This document shows, in pieces, positions 9,307 to 17,541 of a DNA stretch of 56,932 nucleotides (position 1 is its first letter; each line of letters opens with the position of its first letter). Source of the stretch: Alphaproteobacteria bacterium (lineage in GTDB: Bacteria; Pseudomonadota; Alphaproteobacteria; RF32; CAG-239); assembly GCA_017935485.1 (NCBI GenBank), contig JAGBHO010000001.1:1-56932 (forward strand), given 5' to 3'. The translations under genes and the position numbers were made by a program. The notes beneath the pieces are model-generated. The model had not been told where the DNA came from. It ran no database searches and saw only the letters and a program-made list of their open reading frames with translations.

Positions 9307-9843
9307 ATGGTCGCTAAAGATATTGAAATTCGGAAAACTGCCGGCATCTGGCATTTGATTGCCGGTATGCTTATGGCGTTGCTCGGCGTGTTTATCTGGC
9401 TGAATCCGGCTGCTACGCTGCTGGCTTTGGCTCTTTATATCGGTATTGTTTTTATTGTGGTCGGAGCCGGATATTTTGCCGCCTCATTTTCTTTCCGCTC
9501 AGGGTGGTACCTGCTGGTTGGCATTTTGGATATTCTGGTCGGTATTGTCTTTGTCAGCAATTTGGGGGTAAGCGCAGCCAGCCTGCCGATAATCTTTGCA
9601 ATCTGGTGTCTGGCCGTCGGCGCAATTCAGGTCGCTTCGGCTTTTCAATTGCGTTCGGAAGGCTTTCCTTGGGGCTGGACTTTGGGCGTTGGTCTTTTGG
9701 GAATAGTGTTCGGTTTTCTGATCCTGGCTTATCCGGCCTTGGGCGCATTGACCATAACCGCTTTGATGGGCGCTTATGTTATGCTTTACGGCCTTGTCGA
9801 GATTGCTGAATATTTCTATACCAAAAGGGTAATAGTGCAATAA
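9307..9843 (+). CDS. HdeD-family (DUF308) membrane protein
   Basis: A 178-aa protein with six hydrophobic helices arranged as repeats, beginning GIWHLIAGMLMALLGVF and with a second WLAVGAIQVASAF-like block, as in HdeD. E. coli HdeD contributes to acid resistance at high cell density; the role here is inference. AAGGAG precedes the start. It stands alone and shares a bidirectional terminator with the convergent L,D-transpeptidase gene. Confidence 0.85.
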   Translation: MVAKDIEIRKTAGIWHLIAGMLMALLGVFIWLNPAATLLALALYIGIVFIVVGAGYFAASFSFRSGWYLLVGILDILVGIVFVSNLGVSAASLPIIFAIWCLAVGAIQVASAFQLRSEGFPWGWTLGVGLLGIVFGFLILAYPALGALTITALMGAYVMLYGLVEIAEYFYTKRVIVQ

Positions 9844-9854
9844 TCTGTCGTGCT

Positions 9855-9887
9855 TAAGAAAAAACGGCTCATTTGAGCCGTGTTTTT
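9855..9887. terminator. Bidirectional intrinsic terminator
   Basis: CGGCTCA (9865-9871) pairs with TGAGCCG (9874-9880) around two bases, flanked by A-rich and T-rich runs. It serves the HdeD-like gene and the convergent L,D-transpeptidase gene, whose stop codon lies inside the element. Confidence 0.8.
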
Positions 9888-10407
9888 ATGGTGTTATTTC
9901 AATTTCGGTGCCATTGGGAACCATACGCCAAATTTCTTCAATTTCCTTGTCGGAAACGGCAATGCAACCGGCCGTCCAGTCTTTTTTTAAAAGTTTTTCT
10001 GCCCGAAGTTTGGAAAGAGCATTGGGCAGCCCGTGAATCATAATGTCACCGCCGGGCGAGACGCCGCGTTTTGCCGCATTGGCCTTGTCTTCAGCGTTTG
10101 GATAAGAAACACGCAAAGACAGATGATATGCGCTTTTCGGGTTTCTTCCGTTGATTTTATATTTTCCCTCCGGCGTTTTGCCGTCGCCTTCCTGTGTTTT
10201 GTGTCCGACAGGGTTAGGACCGAGCCCGATGTGATAAGAACGCAATACTTCTCCGTTTTTCAGCAAATAAAGTTTTCGTTCGGATTTCTGCACCAAAATC
10301 TTATCAGCAGGTTCTTCCGGCAAAAACATACGCCCGATGGCCGGTGTCACCCAAAACGTTAATGCCGCCAACAACAAAAAAAAGACGTTAATCCTGCTCA
10401 TCCTCAT
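9886..10407 (-). CDS. L,D-transpeptidase (YkuD/YafK-like)
   Basis: A 173-aa exported protein with an N-terminal membrane segment (INVFFLLLAALTFWV) followed by a YkuD domain. The signature H and C are visible in MIHGLPN (about residue 125) and DWTAGCIAVSD (about 147-157), the catalytic-Cys motif. Such enzymes form or cleave peptidoglycan 3-3 crosslinks or attach proteins to it. The frame is open for 54 codons further upstream, but that part lies inside the CNNM gene and looks non-coding. The start at 10407 overlaps the last codons of the CNNM gene, implying translational coupling. Confidence 0.85.
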   Translation of the reverse strand: MRMSRINVFFLLLAALTFWVTPAIGRMFLPEEPADKILVQKSERKLYLLKNGEVLRSYHIGLGPNPVGHKTQEGDGKTPEGKYKINGRNPKSAYHLSLRVSYPNAEDKANAAKRGVSPGGDIMIHGLPNALSKLRAEKLLKKDWTAGCIAVSDKEIEEIWRMVPNGTEIEITP

Positions 10408-11728
10408 CTTTGTCTTCTCTGATTTTAAGCTGGGTTTTAACACGGGTAATCCGCATGTTTTCCACATCCAAAACCTCATAAACGCAGTATTCGTCTTCTG
10501 TAATGTCGCCGGCTTTGGGTTCTCTGCCGAGCAAGCCGAAAACATAGCCGCCGATAGTGCTTTCCTCATGCTCGCATTCCGGCAGTTTCATACATTCATA
10601 TGCGTCTTCAATCAAAACCAGACCGTCAAATTCGCAGGTTTTGTCATCAAGTTTTTTCACGGCTTCTTCTTTGGGAATGTCATGCTCATCCTGAATTTCG
10701 CCGACCAGTTCTTCCAAAATGTCTTCCATGGAGAGCATGCCGGCCGTTCCGCCGTATTCGTCGACAACGATGGCCAGATGGATACGTTTGGTCATCATTT
10801 CATGCAATATCTCGGAAATAGATTTGTTTTCCGGCACAAACAGAATGTCGCGGCAGATTTTTTCCTGAATATTCTTGTCGTTTCCTTCGTCATAATGCTC
10901 CAGCAGGTCGCGGATATGAACCATTCCGACAATATTGTCTTTGTCATGATTGCACAGCGGATAGCGGGTATGGCGGTTTTCTTTGACAAATTTAATCATC
11001 TCGTCAAAACTGCAGCCTTTGTAAAGGCACTTCATATCCTGCCGCGGAATCATAATCTCGTGGGCGTAAATCTCGGAAAAGTAAATGGCATTTTGAATAA
11101 TCTCGCCCTCGGTGTCATCAATAATACCGTCTTTTTGCGAGGCGTCAATAATCAGCTTAATCTCTTCTTCGGAGTGTGCCTCGTCCGTTTCGTTCGTGAC
11201 TTTCACACCCATCAGACGCAAAATCAGCGCCGTTACATGGTCAAAAACCCAAATAAACGGCGAAAAAATCATGTTAAAACGATAAAGGGTATTGGCAATG
11301 CGCAAGACATAGTTTTCGGTATGAATAATTGCCAGAGATTTCGGTACCAGCTCGCCGAGAACAACGTGCAAAAGCGTAATCAGCGAGAAAGCGATACCAA
11401 AGCTCAGAGAGTGCAGCAACACTTTGTTGTCGGCAAAAAAGCCGCCGGCCAGATCTTCAATCAGGCGGGAAACGGCCGGCTCTCCGATCCAGCCCAAACC
11501 GAGAGAGGCTAATGTAATGCCAAGTTGAATGGCACTGAGATAAGTGTTCAGGCGTTCCGTAATTTTTAAGGCGGTAACCGCGCGCTTGTCACCGGCATGA
11601 GCCAGTTCTTCAAGTTTTGTGCGGCGGATTTTAACAATGGCAAATTCGGAAACAACAAAGAAAGCATTGGCAAAAACCAGAAAGAACACCAATGCGATGT
11701 TAATAATATAAATATAAGCAGGACTCAT
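10388..11728 (-). CDS. CNNM/CBS-domain transporter (HlyC/CorC family)
   Basis: A 446-aa protein in the usual order: CNNM transmembrane domain (residues 1-180, with KIRRTKLEELA and QLGITLASLGLGW), a CBS pair (about 205-330, MIPRQDMKCLYKG and VDEYGGTAGMLSMEDILEELVG) and a C-terminal CorC_HlyC domain (about 345-430). The family is linked to Mg2+/Co2+ transport or resistance. Its 3' end overlaps the L,D-transpeptidase start by about 20 bases. Confidence 0.93.
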   Translation of the reverse strand: MSPAYIYIINIALVFFLVFANAFFVVSEFAIVKIRRTKLEELAHAGDKRAVTALKITERLNTYLSAIQLGITLASLGLGWIGEPAVSRLIEDLAGGFFADNKVLLHSLSFGIAFSLITLLHVVLGELVPKSLAIIHTENYVLRIANTLYRFNMIFSPFIWVFDHVTALILRLMGVKVTNETDEAHSEEEIKLIIDASQKDGIIDDTEGEIIQNAIYFSEIYAHEIMIPRQDMKCLYKGCSFDEMIKFVKENRHTRYPLCNHDKDNIVGMVHIRDLLEHYDEGNDKNIQEKICRDILFVPENKSISEILHEMMTKRIHLAIVVDEYGGTAGMLSMEDILEELVGEIQDEHDIPKEEAVKKLDDKTCEFDGLVLIEDAYECMKLPECEHEESTIGGYVFGLLGREPKAGDITEDEYCVYEVLDVENMRITRVKTQLKIREDKDEDEQD

Positions 11729-11826
11729 AGCTGTTTTATCTTATGACCTCAATACTATTAAAGAAAGCTGCATTTTATAGTGTATTCAACTTGTTGTCAA
11801 TGCCGCAGATGATAATGCCGATAAAA

Positions 11827-14214
11827 TCAGTCAACATCCGCGCCGATATCGCTGATCTGCCGTACAACTCTTTGCGGAAAAGGGATGTTGATATTGTTTT
11901 CTTTAAATTTTTCAATGATTTTTTCCCTGATTCGGTAAGAAATTCCGCCGCTTTTGAAAACGTCGTTGGTAAAACAGTTGAGCTGAAAATCCAAACTGCT
12001 GTCGCCAAGATCCGTAAACAACAGCGACGGTGCCGGGGTTTTCAAAACATCCGGATCATCGGCGGCAATTTGCAACAGCAGTTCTTTTACTTTTTTTAAA
12101 TCGCTGTCATAATCAACGCCGATTTTTATCTCTACTCTTGCCATCTTGCCGCCAAAAGTCTTGTTAACCAGACTTTTTGACAAGATTATGGAATTGGGGA
12201 TTAAAACATTTGACTTGTTCCAGGTTTCAACTTCCGTTGCCCGCATGTTAATCTGCTTCACAATGCCTTCATAGCCGTCGATAATGACCCAGTCGCCGAT
12301 TCTGATTGGCCGCTCAAACAAAATCGTAAAACCGGCTACCAGATTGCTGACGGTATTTTGCAGCCCCATACCGGCGCCGAACGAAAGCGCGCCGGCCATA
12401 ATGGCAATACTCTGAAAACTTCCGCCCATCACGGCCACGCTGACAATCAGAGAAAAAACAATGCCCAAAAAGCCCGTGGCCGAAATCAGGGAGTTTCTGG
12501 CGCCGGCGGACATGTCAATCTGGCTGAGCGTACCGGTGGCCATGCTTTCTTTGAGAGTGCGGAACAGCCACAAAGAAACAAAAAAAGTCAGAATGCCGAG
12601 CAGAATGGACGTTATGGAAATGTGCAGCCCACCGATGTTAAAACCTTTCAAAAAAGCTTGAACCTGACTGAGGAGAATATCTACCGAGGCACTCCAAACC
12701 CCCAGCAAGACCAAAAGAGTTGTCAGAGCCAAAACCGGAGTCAGCAGCAGCCCGAACCAAAAATTGACCTTAACGCGGGTACGCGATTGCAGGCGCAGGA
12801 TTTTTATTAAAAAGCGCCATTGCAAAAGCTGCCGGAAGAGGGCGCGCAGCAGTTTTTGCAGAATATAAGCCGCGGCAATGACCAGCACCGAGATAATAAA
12901 GCGGTTGATGACAAATTCCGAAAGCCGGATATAACCGAACAGCGAGGCGGCAAACGCGGCCAGCATAAAGAAAGAAATGGTCAGGCTGATTTTTGAAGAG
13001 GTGCTGAGACCGGAAGCGTCATCATCGGCAGACTCTGTCCCGTCCTCGGCTTTGGCCGCAGGGTCGTCACCGTTGTTGTATAAAAATTTATAAGAAATAA
13101 AAATTACAAAAAAAGCCTTGACCGCGTTGGCAAAAATTGTCAGCGAATACAAAATGTCCGTATCCGTATTAAGGTTGGCCGCCAGATTCTGAAAAAAACT
13201 GACCAGACAAACGGCCGCCGAAGTATATATCAGCGTAGAAGAAAGGGAAGACGCCGGATTGTCTTTGATTTCAAAAATGCGCCATTGCGGATAAGCCGGT
13301 ACCAGAGCCGTTTTGATAAAAGCAACCGCAATAAAAAAATATAAGAGATAAAGCGCCGCCGTGTCAGTCATAATTCCGAACGGCGTGCCTGCAAACAGCT
13401 TGTTGTTGTTTATCCAGAACATAAAAGACCCGATTAAGGCCGCCGGAATAATCCCGCGTGCCGTAAACATCCACGCTGCGGCTTTGACCTTTTGGCTGTA
13501 ATTGGGATTAAGGACGTCGTTGCTGTAGCCGTACCGTCCGCGGATAAAGCGGCGAATGTAGTTTGCCGTAAAATAGGCCGCCAGAATATAAACAAAGGCA
13601 TAAATCAGGTTTGAGTTGGCCGATTTCTTTTCTTCGTCATTCAATTTTTGATACCATCCGGACGGCGTTTTAGCCATATCCCATGTAAATACGGCAAAAT
13701 TGTATAAAGATAGGCTAAAGTCTTTGAGCTGAAAGATTGAGCTCTGTTTGGTCAAAAGCTTGTCAAGGAGCTTTTTGTTTCTGAGTTTTACAATCATGCC
13801 CTTGATGTCGCCGATTTTGTTCAGCGCCAGATTTCCCTGCGCAATTGCCGTCTTGTATTCGTCAGCCTGCTTGTTAAACTCGGACCGCTGGCCGGCAATC
13901 GCCTTGGGTTCGTTACCCTCTGACGGAGCAATGCCCAAAGCGTCAAGCTTTTTCTGAAGCTTGGCCAGATCGGCGTTGTTTTGCAAATTAGCCTGCGTAA
14001 TCCGGTTATAAAGTTCATCCAGTTCCGCCAGCATCGGAACCGTATCTTCCGGCGCGGTTTTGCTGCTGGTCAGCGTTTTTGTCATCTTGTCAAGCTGCTT
14101 GTCAACGGCCGTATAATTCGGCGGCGGCGTTGCAACGTCAGAGCCGGATGTTTGCGCCATAACGGAATTGATTGAAAAAACAAAAGATAAAACAAATAAA
14201 CAGATTTTAAACAT
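11827..14214 (-). CDS. Large MscS-family mechanosensitive channel (DUF3772-type)
   Basis: A 795-aa inner-membrane protein with a signal peptide (MFKICLFVLSFVFSINSVMAQ). A periplasmic helical domain (about 25-185) is followed by about nine hydrophobic helices (200-620). The MscS pore and beta domain come last (about 600-790: ALSFGAGMGLQNTVSNLVAGFTI and FERPIRIGDWVIIDGYEG). It resembles MscK/YbdG-like channels that release solutes on hypo-osmotic shock. A charged Asp/Glu loop near 390-410 is unusual but harmless. It stands alone. Confidence 0.92.
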   Translation of the reverse strand: MFKICLFVLSFVFSINSVMAQTSGSDVATPPPNYTAVDKQLDKMTKTLTSSKTAPEDTVPMLAELDELYNRITQANLQNNADLAKLQKKLDALGIAPSEGNEPKAIAGQRSEFNKQADEYKTAIAQGNLALNKIGDIKGMIVKLRNKKLLDKLLTKQSSIFQLKDFSLSLYNFAVFTWDMAKTPSGWYQKLNDEEKKSANSNLIYAFVYILAAYFTANYIRRFIRGRYGYSNDVLNPNYSQKVKAAAWMFTARGIIPAALIGSFMFWINNNKLFAGTPFGIMTDTAALYLLYFFIAVAFIKTALVPAYPQWRIFEIKDNPASSLSSTLIYTSAAVCLVSFFQNLAANLNTDTDILYSLTIFANAVKAFFVIFISYKFLYNNGDDPAAKAEDGTESADDDASGLSTSSKISLTISFFMLAAFAASLFGYIRLSEFVINRFIISVLVIAAAYILQKLLRALFRQLLQWRFLIKILRLQSRTRVKVNFWFGLLLTPVLALTTLLVLLGVWSASVDILLSQVQAFLKGFNIGGLHISITSILLGILTFFVSLWLFRTLKESMATGTLSQIDMSAGARNSLISATGFLGIVFSLIVSVAVMGGSFQSIAIMAGALSFGAGMGLQNTVSNLVAGFTILFERPIRIGDWVIIDGYEGIVKQINMRATEVETWNKSNVLIPNSIILSKSLVNKTFGGKMARVEIKIGVDYDSDLKKVKELLLQIAADDPDVLKTPAPSLLFTDLGDSSLDFQLNCFTNDVFKSGGISYRIREKIIEKFKENNINIPFPQRVVRQISDIGADVD

Positions 14215-14263
14215 AAAGCTTATACTCCCTCAGCAAGAGAATATAAGCGCGGCATCAGTCATA

Positions 14264-14956
14264 TCAAGAGCAGTTGTGACGAAAAATTTTTCTGAATTCT
14301 CTGTTGTTTGCTTGTGCCAGTTGAATTAATTTATTTTTCTGATTTTGTGCCGCATAAGGAATTTCAAAATGGTCATTTTTGTTTTCTAAAAACCATCTCG
14401 CAAAACCGTTGGCCGATAACGTTTGACCGGATTGTTGCTGTTCAAGATATTTCTTTTGTTGTAATGCTTTAAAATATTTTCGGAAAGGAGCATATTTTTT
14501 ATCTCTGCATTTAGCTCTGTTAATAGCTTCGTCTCTTTTCCGTATAGAATATAAAATATCTGCTGCACTTTTGTTATTTTCTTCCCATTCTTTTCTGTTG
14601 AAATATAAAACAAGGCTTGCCCAGTTGAGAATTTGTTTCTTAAAAAGTGCAGAATTCAAGTTTTGGCCTTGTTTATAAAAAATGAAATCTAAAAGGCGTA
14701 AATCTTTGTTTGAAAAAGAACAGGACGCTTCTTGCAACAATTCACCGTCAACATTTAAACTTTGTGCAATATTCAAAAGAGACAAGTTAAGAAAGTCTAA
14801 ACGGCTGTTTTCAAGTCGTTCAATCTCTTCCACAGACATATGAACTTTTTCGGCGAGCAATCGGGAAGAAAGACCGAAATATTGGCGAAAAATTTTTATC
14901 CTGTTTTCATCACTTGCAATAATTTGATTGATAAGATCCAAAGGAAGCTGTTCCAT
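14264..14956 (-). CDS. XRE-type HTH protein, 230 aa
   Basis: Residues 18-70 form a lambda-repressor-type helix-turn-helix (IFRQYFGLSSRLLAEKVHMSVEEIERLEN). The remaining ~150 residues are helical and rich in Asn, Lys and Gln, with no recognised domain. The ATG at 14956 sits behind an AGAAAG sequence; an upstream ATG at 14995 has no ribosome site. Probably a DNA-binding regulator. It is read towards the MscS gene and away from the Cys-rich genes, and its targets are unknown. Confidence 0.65.
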   Translation of the reverse strand: MEQLPLDLINQIIASDENRIKIFRQYFGLSSRLLAEKVHMSVEEIERLENSRLDFLNLSLLNIAQSLNVDGELLQEASCSFSNKDLRLLDFIFYKQGQNLNSALFKKQILNWASLVLYFNRKEWEENNKSAADILYSIRKRDEAINRAKCRDKKYAPFRKYFKALQQKKYLEQQQSGQTLSANGFARWFLENKNDHFEIPYAAQNQKNKLIQLAQANNREFRKIFRHNCS

Positions 14957-15063
14957 AAAAGTTTCTTTCTCAAAAACCAGTTGCCGACAAAACATACAAG
15001 ATATAGGAAAAAAATTTTATATTTGCAACAAGAGCCGATTTCAGCACTGATCGCAAATAATTT

Positions 15064-15741
15064 TTATCGGCATTTCCAGCCGTCCCATTTACCGTTACAC
15101 TGCCGGCATTCGTCTTCTTTCAGCTTTTGTTTGTCTTGCGGACATTTATAGCTGATGTAACCGTGTTTTTTGATATAACGCTTACCGTGGCAAAATTGTT
15201 CATTCAGCTCTTGTCCGAAACTCATGTCGACCGGCGTCTCTTCGTCACAAGGCCAACACATAAAGCGCCAATCCATTAACGGCCGGTCTTCAGGGCATTT
15301 GATAACGCTTTTCCTTTGGTGTAGCCAATCATAACGGATTGTCCGGTTAGGGCAGCGGTTCCGGCATTCTTCATCTTGCTCGCAATCATAAGAAATCCGC
15401 ACGGCCTCTGTCGTTTCACAGCATTTGCACTCCCCGAAAATCCCCTCAAAAGAAGGCCCATTACAATCTTTTTCAGAAACAATCGGATAAAAGATGTAGG
15501 GCGAAAATCCTTTTTCATTCAACTTGCAATAAACATACGGAGTATCAATAGAAACCACGCGGTTAGGACAATGCTTCAAACAATTTTCCGGCGTTCCGAC
15601 TTCCAATGTCTGAGGTGTATAACAGTCAAAGCACTCACCCTTAACCCAAAAAACGCAGTTGTCTTCTGCCCGAACATCAAAAACGCCGAAACTAAGAATT
15701 ATTCCGGCCAGTCCGAATATTTTATGTGTTACACACCCCAT
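15064..15741 (-). CDS. Secreted Cys-rich protein, paralog A
   Basis: A 225-aa protein with a signal peptide (cleavage probably after VRAE) and more than 20 Cys in the mature part. Motifs include CVFWVKGECFDCYT, NCLKHCPNRVVSID, CRNRCPNRTIRY and CRQCNGKWDGWKC. The duplicated x-HCPNRVV / RCPNRTI blocks suggest internal repeats and many disulfides, so it is probably periplasmic or extracellular. It is closely related to the next gene upstream on the strand. A GGAGAG site precedes the start. Family and function not recognised. Confidence 0.75.
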   Translation of the reverse strand: MGCVTHKIFGLAGIILSFGVFDVRAEDNCVFWVKGECFDCYTPQTLEVGTPENCLKHCPNRVVSIDTPYVYCKLNEKGFSPYIFYPIVSEKDCNGPSFEGIFGECKCCETTEAVRISYDCEQDEECRNRCPNRTIRYDWLHQRKSVIKCPEDRPLMDWRFMCWPCDEETPVDMSFGQELNEQFCHGKRYIKKHGYISYKCPQDKQKLKEDECRQCNGKWDGWKCR

Positions 15742-15824
15742 CTTTATCTCTCCCTATGACAATAAAAATACTATTAAACGCAATATTTCAAGTAATTACT
15801 GACCAAATGTAATAAGTAAAAAAT

Positions 15825-16508
15825 TTACTTGCATTTTCCGTTTTCCCATTTACCGTTACACTGTCGGCATTCGTTTTCTTTCAGCTTTTGTTTGTCTTGC
15901 GGACATTTATAGCTGATGTAACCGAGACCCCCGAGATAGCGCTTTCCTTGGCAGAATTGTTCATTCAAATGCTGTCCGAAACTCATGCGGATCGGTGTCT
16001 CTTCATCGCAAGACCAGCACATAAAACACCAATCCATCAACGGCCGGTTTTCCGGACATTTGATAACGCTGTATCTTGATGTTACTCCATTATAACGGAT
16101 TGTCCGGTTAGGGCAGCGGTTCCGGCATTTTTCATCTTGCTCACAGTTATAAGAAATCCGGACGGCAGCTGTTGTGTCACAAGGATAATATTCCCCCCGG
16201 TCATCTTCAAAATAATTTTCTTTCAGATAATTATCTTTCGGCACTTCTGCATTTTGATATTTATTCTTGGAATGATTATTTTTTATCCTTAAATTACAGC
16301 TGACGTATGCTTGATCAATAGAAACCACGCGGTTAGGGCAGTGCTTCAGACAATTCTCCGGTGTCCCGACTCCTAAAGTCTCTGTCGTATAACAGTCAAA
16401 GCACAAGCCCCTGACCCAAAAAACGCAATCATCTGCAGCCCGAGCTTCGACGATTTGGAGGCAAAGAAGACAACCAATTCCAATAAGTTTCCGTATCACA
16501 TAATCCAT
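15825..16508 (-). CDS. Secreted Cys-rich protein, paralog B
   Basis: A 227-aa paralog of the adjacent Cys-rich protein. It shares CVFWV.G.CFDCYT, CLKHCPNRVVSID, CRNRCPNRTIRY and the C-terminal CRQCNGKW, and differs most in the middle (about residues 70-110), where it is Asn/Lys/Tyr-rich. I chose the ATG at 16508, which has GGAGAG 6 bases upstream; the ATG at 16514 directly abuts that site. The first 80 bases overlap, in another frame, the 3' end of the lysozyme gene, so the two are translationally linked. Confidence 0.75.
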   Translation of the reverse strand: MDYVIRKLIGIGCLLCLQIVEARAADDCVFWVRGLCFDCYTTETLGVGTPENCLKHCPNRVVSIDQAYVSCNLRIKNNHSKNKYQNAEVPKDNYLKENYFEDDRGEYYPCDTTAAVRISYNCEQDEKCRNRCPNRTIRYNGVTSRYSVIKCPENRPLMDWCFMCWSCDEETPIRMSFGQHLNEQFCQGKRYLGGLGYISYKCPQDKQKLKENECRQCNGKWENGKCK

Positions 16509-17319
16509 GTTCATCTCTCCTCTCCATAATAGCATCTACATTCGCTTTGGGATAAAAGTTGCATATTGTATCAATATTACGTTCTATGCCGGAGCCGCAT
16601 CGCCAAGATTCATAAGCTGCTTGTTCCCAATCATTATTATGAATGGCTGTTCTCATATTTTTATATTTTGAAAACTCGCTTTGCCCCAAAGCATAGCTCA
16701 TATCCGTCAACGCTTTTTGTTGCCCTTCTGTATACTTCCTGAAATTCGGATATTGTTTTATTACAACATTGTAGGCATCTTTGTATTTTTCTCTCATTAT
16801 ACGATCATTTTCTTCCGGTGCAATACGAATATTAGATTTATCTTCATAATAAGAAGCCAAATAGTCAGGATGATGGCTTCTTTTCAATCTCGCATCTTCA
16901 TAAGCATATTCCTGCGGGGTGAGCAGCTTTCCCGTTTGGGCATGATAAGTTTTAACGCCCCTTGTCTGGTCGAGATTAATGCCGCAGCCGATAGTCGTAT
17001 TGGGTCTTTCCGCCGAGTCAAGATAAGCATAGGGCAACATTCCGCCCTCATTTTCACAGATATCCTCTTTGTCTCTGTTAAAATAATATAAATATTCTTC
17101 TTGTTCATTAGTAGGAATTGAACCTTTGTAATCTGAATTCTGGTAGGTATTATTCAGCCTGTTTTGCTGTTCTTGCAGTTTCTTTTTGCGTTCGGCGATT
17201 TTGGCGCTTCTTTGTGCCGGCGACAGTCCGATTTCCAACGATACGCCGCCATAGGCTTCTTCTTCCGGTACGCCGCCGTAAGCAGCATAACTGGGAACGG
17301 CTTGTGATCTGTATGTCAT
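16429..17319 (-). CDS. GH24-like lysozyme (phage-type muramidase)
   Basis: A 296-aa protein without a signal peptide. Residues 1-85 are low complexity (repeated AYGGV, then a Lys/Gln helix). From about residue 90 a T4-lysozyme-like domain follows: CENEGGMLPYAYLDS then NTTIGCGINLD, matching the E...D...T pattern of glycoside hydrolase 24 with the catalytic Glu in ENEGG. ALTDMSYALG and the RR near the C-terminus fit the family. The odd N-terminus and the overlapping Cys-rich gene suggest a repurposed phage lysozyme. AAGGAAAG precedes the ATG. Confidence 0.72.
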   Translation of the reverse strand: MTYRSQAVPSYAAYGGVPEEEAYGGVSLEIGLSPAQRSAKIAERKKKLQEQQNRLNNTYQNSDYKGSIPTNEQEEYLYYFNRDKEDICENEGGMLPYAYLDSAERPNTTIGCGINLDQTRGVKTYHAQTGKLLTPQEYAYEDARLKRSHHPDYLASYYEDKSNIRIAPEENDRIMREKYKDAYNVVIKQYPNFRKYTEGQQKALTDMSYALGQSEFSKYKNMRTAIHNNDWEQAAYESWRCGSGIERNIDTICNFYPKANVDAIMERRDEHGLCDTETYWNWLSSLPPNRRSSGCR

Positions 17320-17541
17320 TTTTCTTTCCTTTCTAAAAAATTAATAAAACTTGGCAAACAAAGAAAATATACGGAGAGAAAAAGAGAACATCAATCAGCC
17401 ATAGACGGCAAAAAAGAGCTTTTGCAGTCAAAAGCTTTTAGGGAGCTTCATGGCCGCGTTTTTGAAAACTCGCAAAAAAGACAGCCTGAAAACGATTTTC
17501 AGGCTGTCCGTAAGGAGGTCCAAATATGAGTTTTCTAAATG
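17320..17541. other. Intergenic region between lysozyme and autotransporter genes
   Basis: It holds the autotransporter terminator (17474-17508) and another inverted repeat, AGCTTTT/AAAAGCT, near 17416-17435. No coding sequence is supported. Confidence 0.5.
17474..17508 (-). terminator. Intrinsic terminator of the autotransporter gene
   Basis: A perfect 13-bp stem (17480-17492 with 17496-17508) around a CGA loop is followed on the minus strand by T6. It lies about 35 bases after the autotransporter stop codon. Confidence 0.9.

Noticed and set aside
10337-11512. Long plus-strand open frame of 391 codons
   Set aside because: It is antisense to the CNNM/CBS gene, which has clear domains; the product is low-complexity Phe/Asn/Gln and has no ribosome site.
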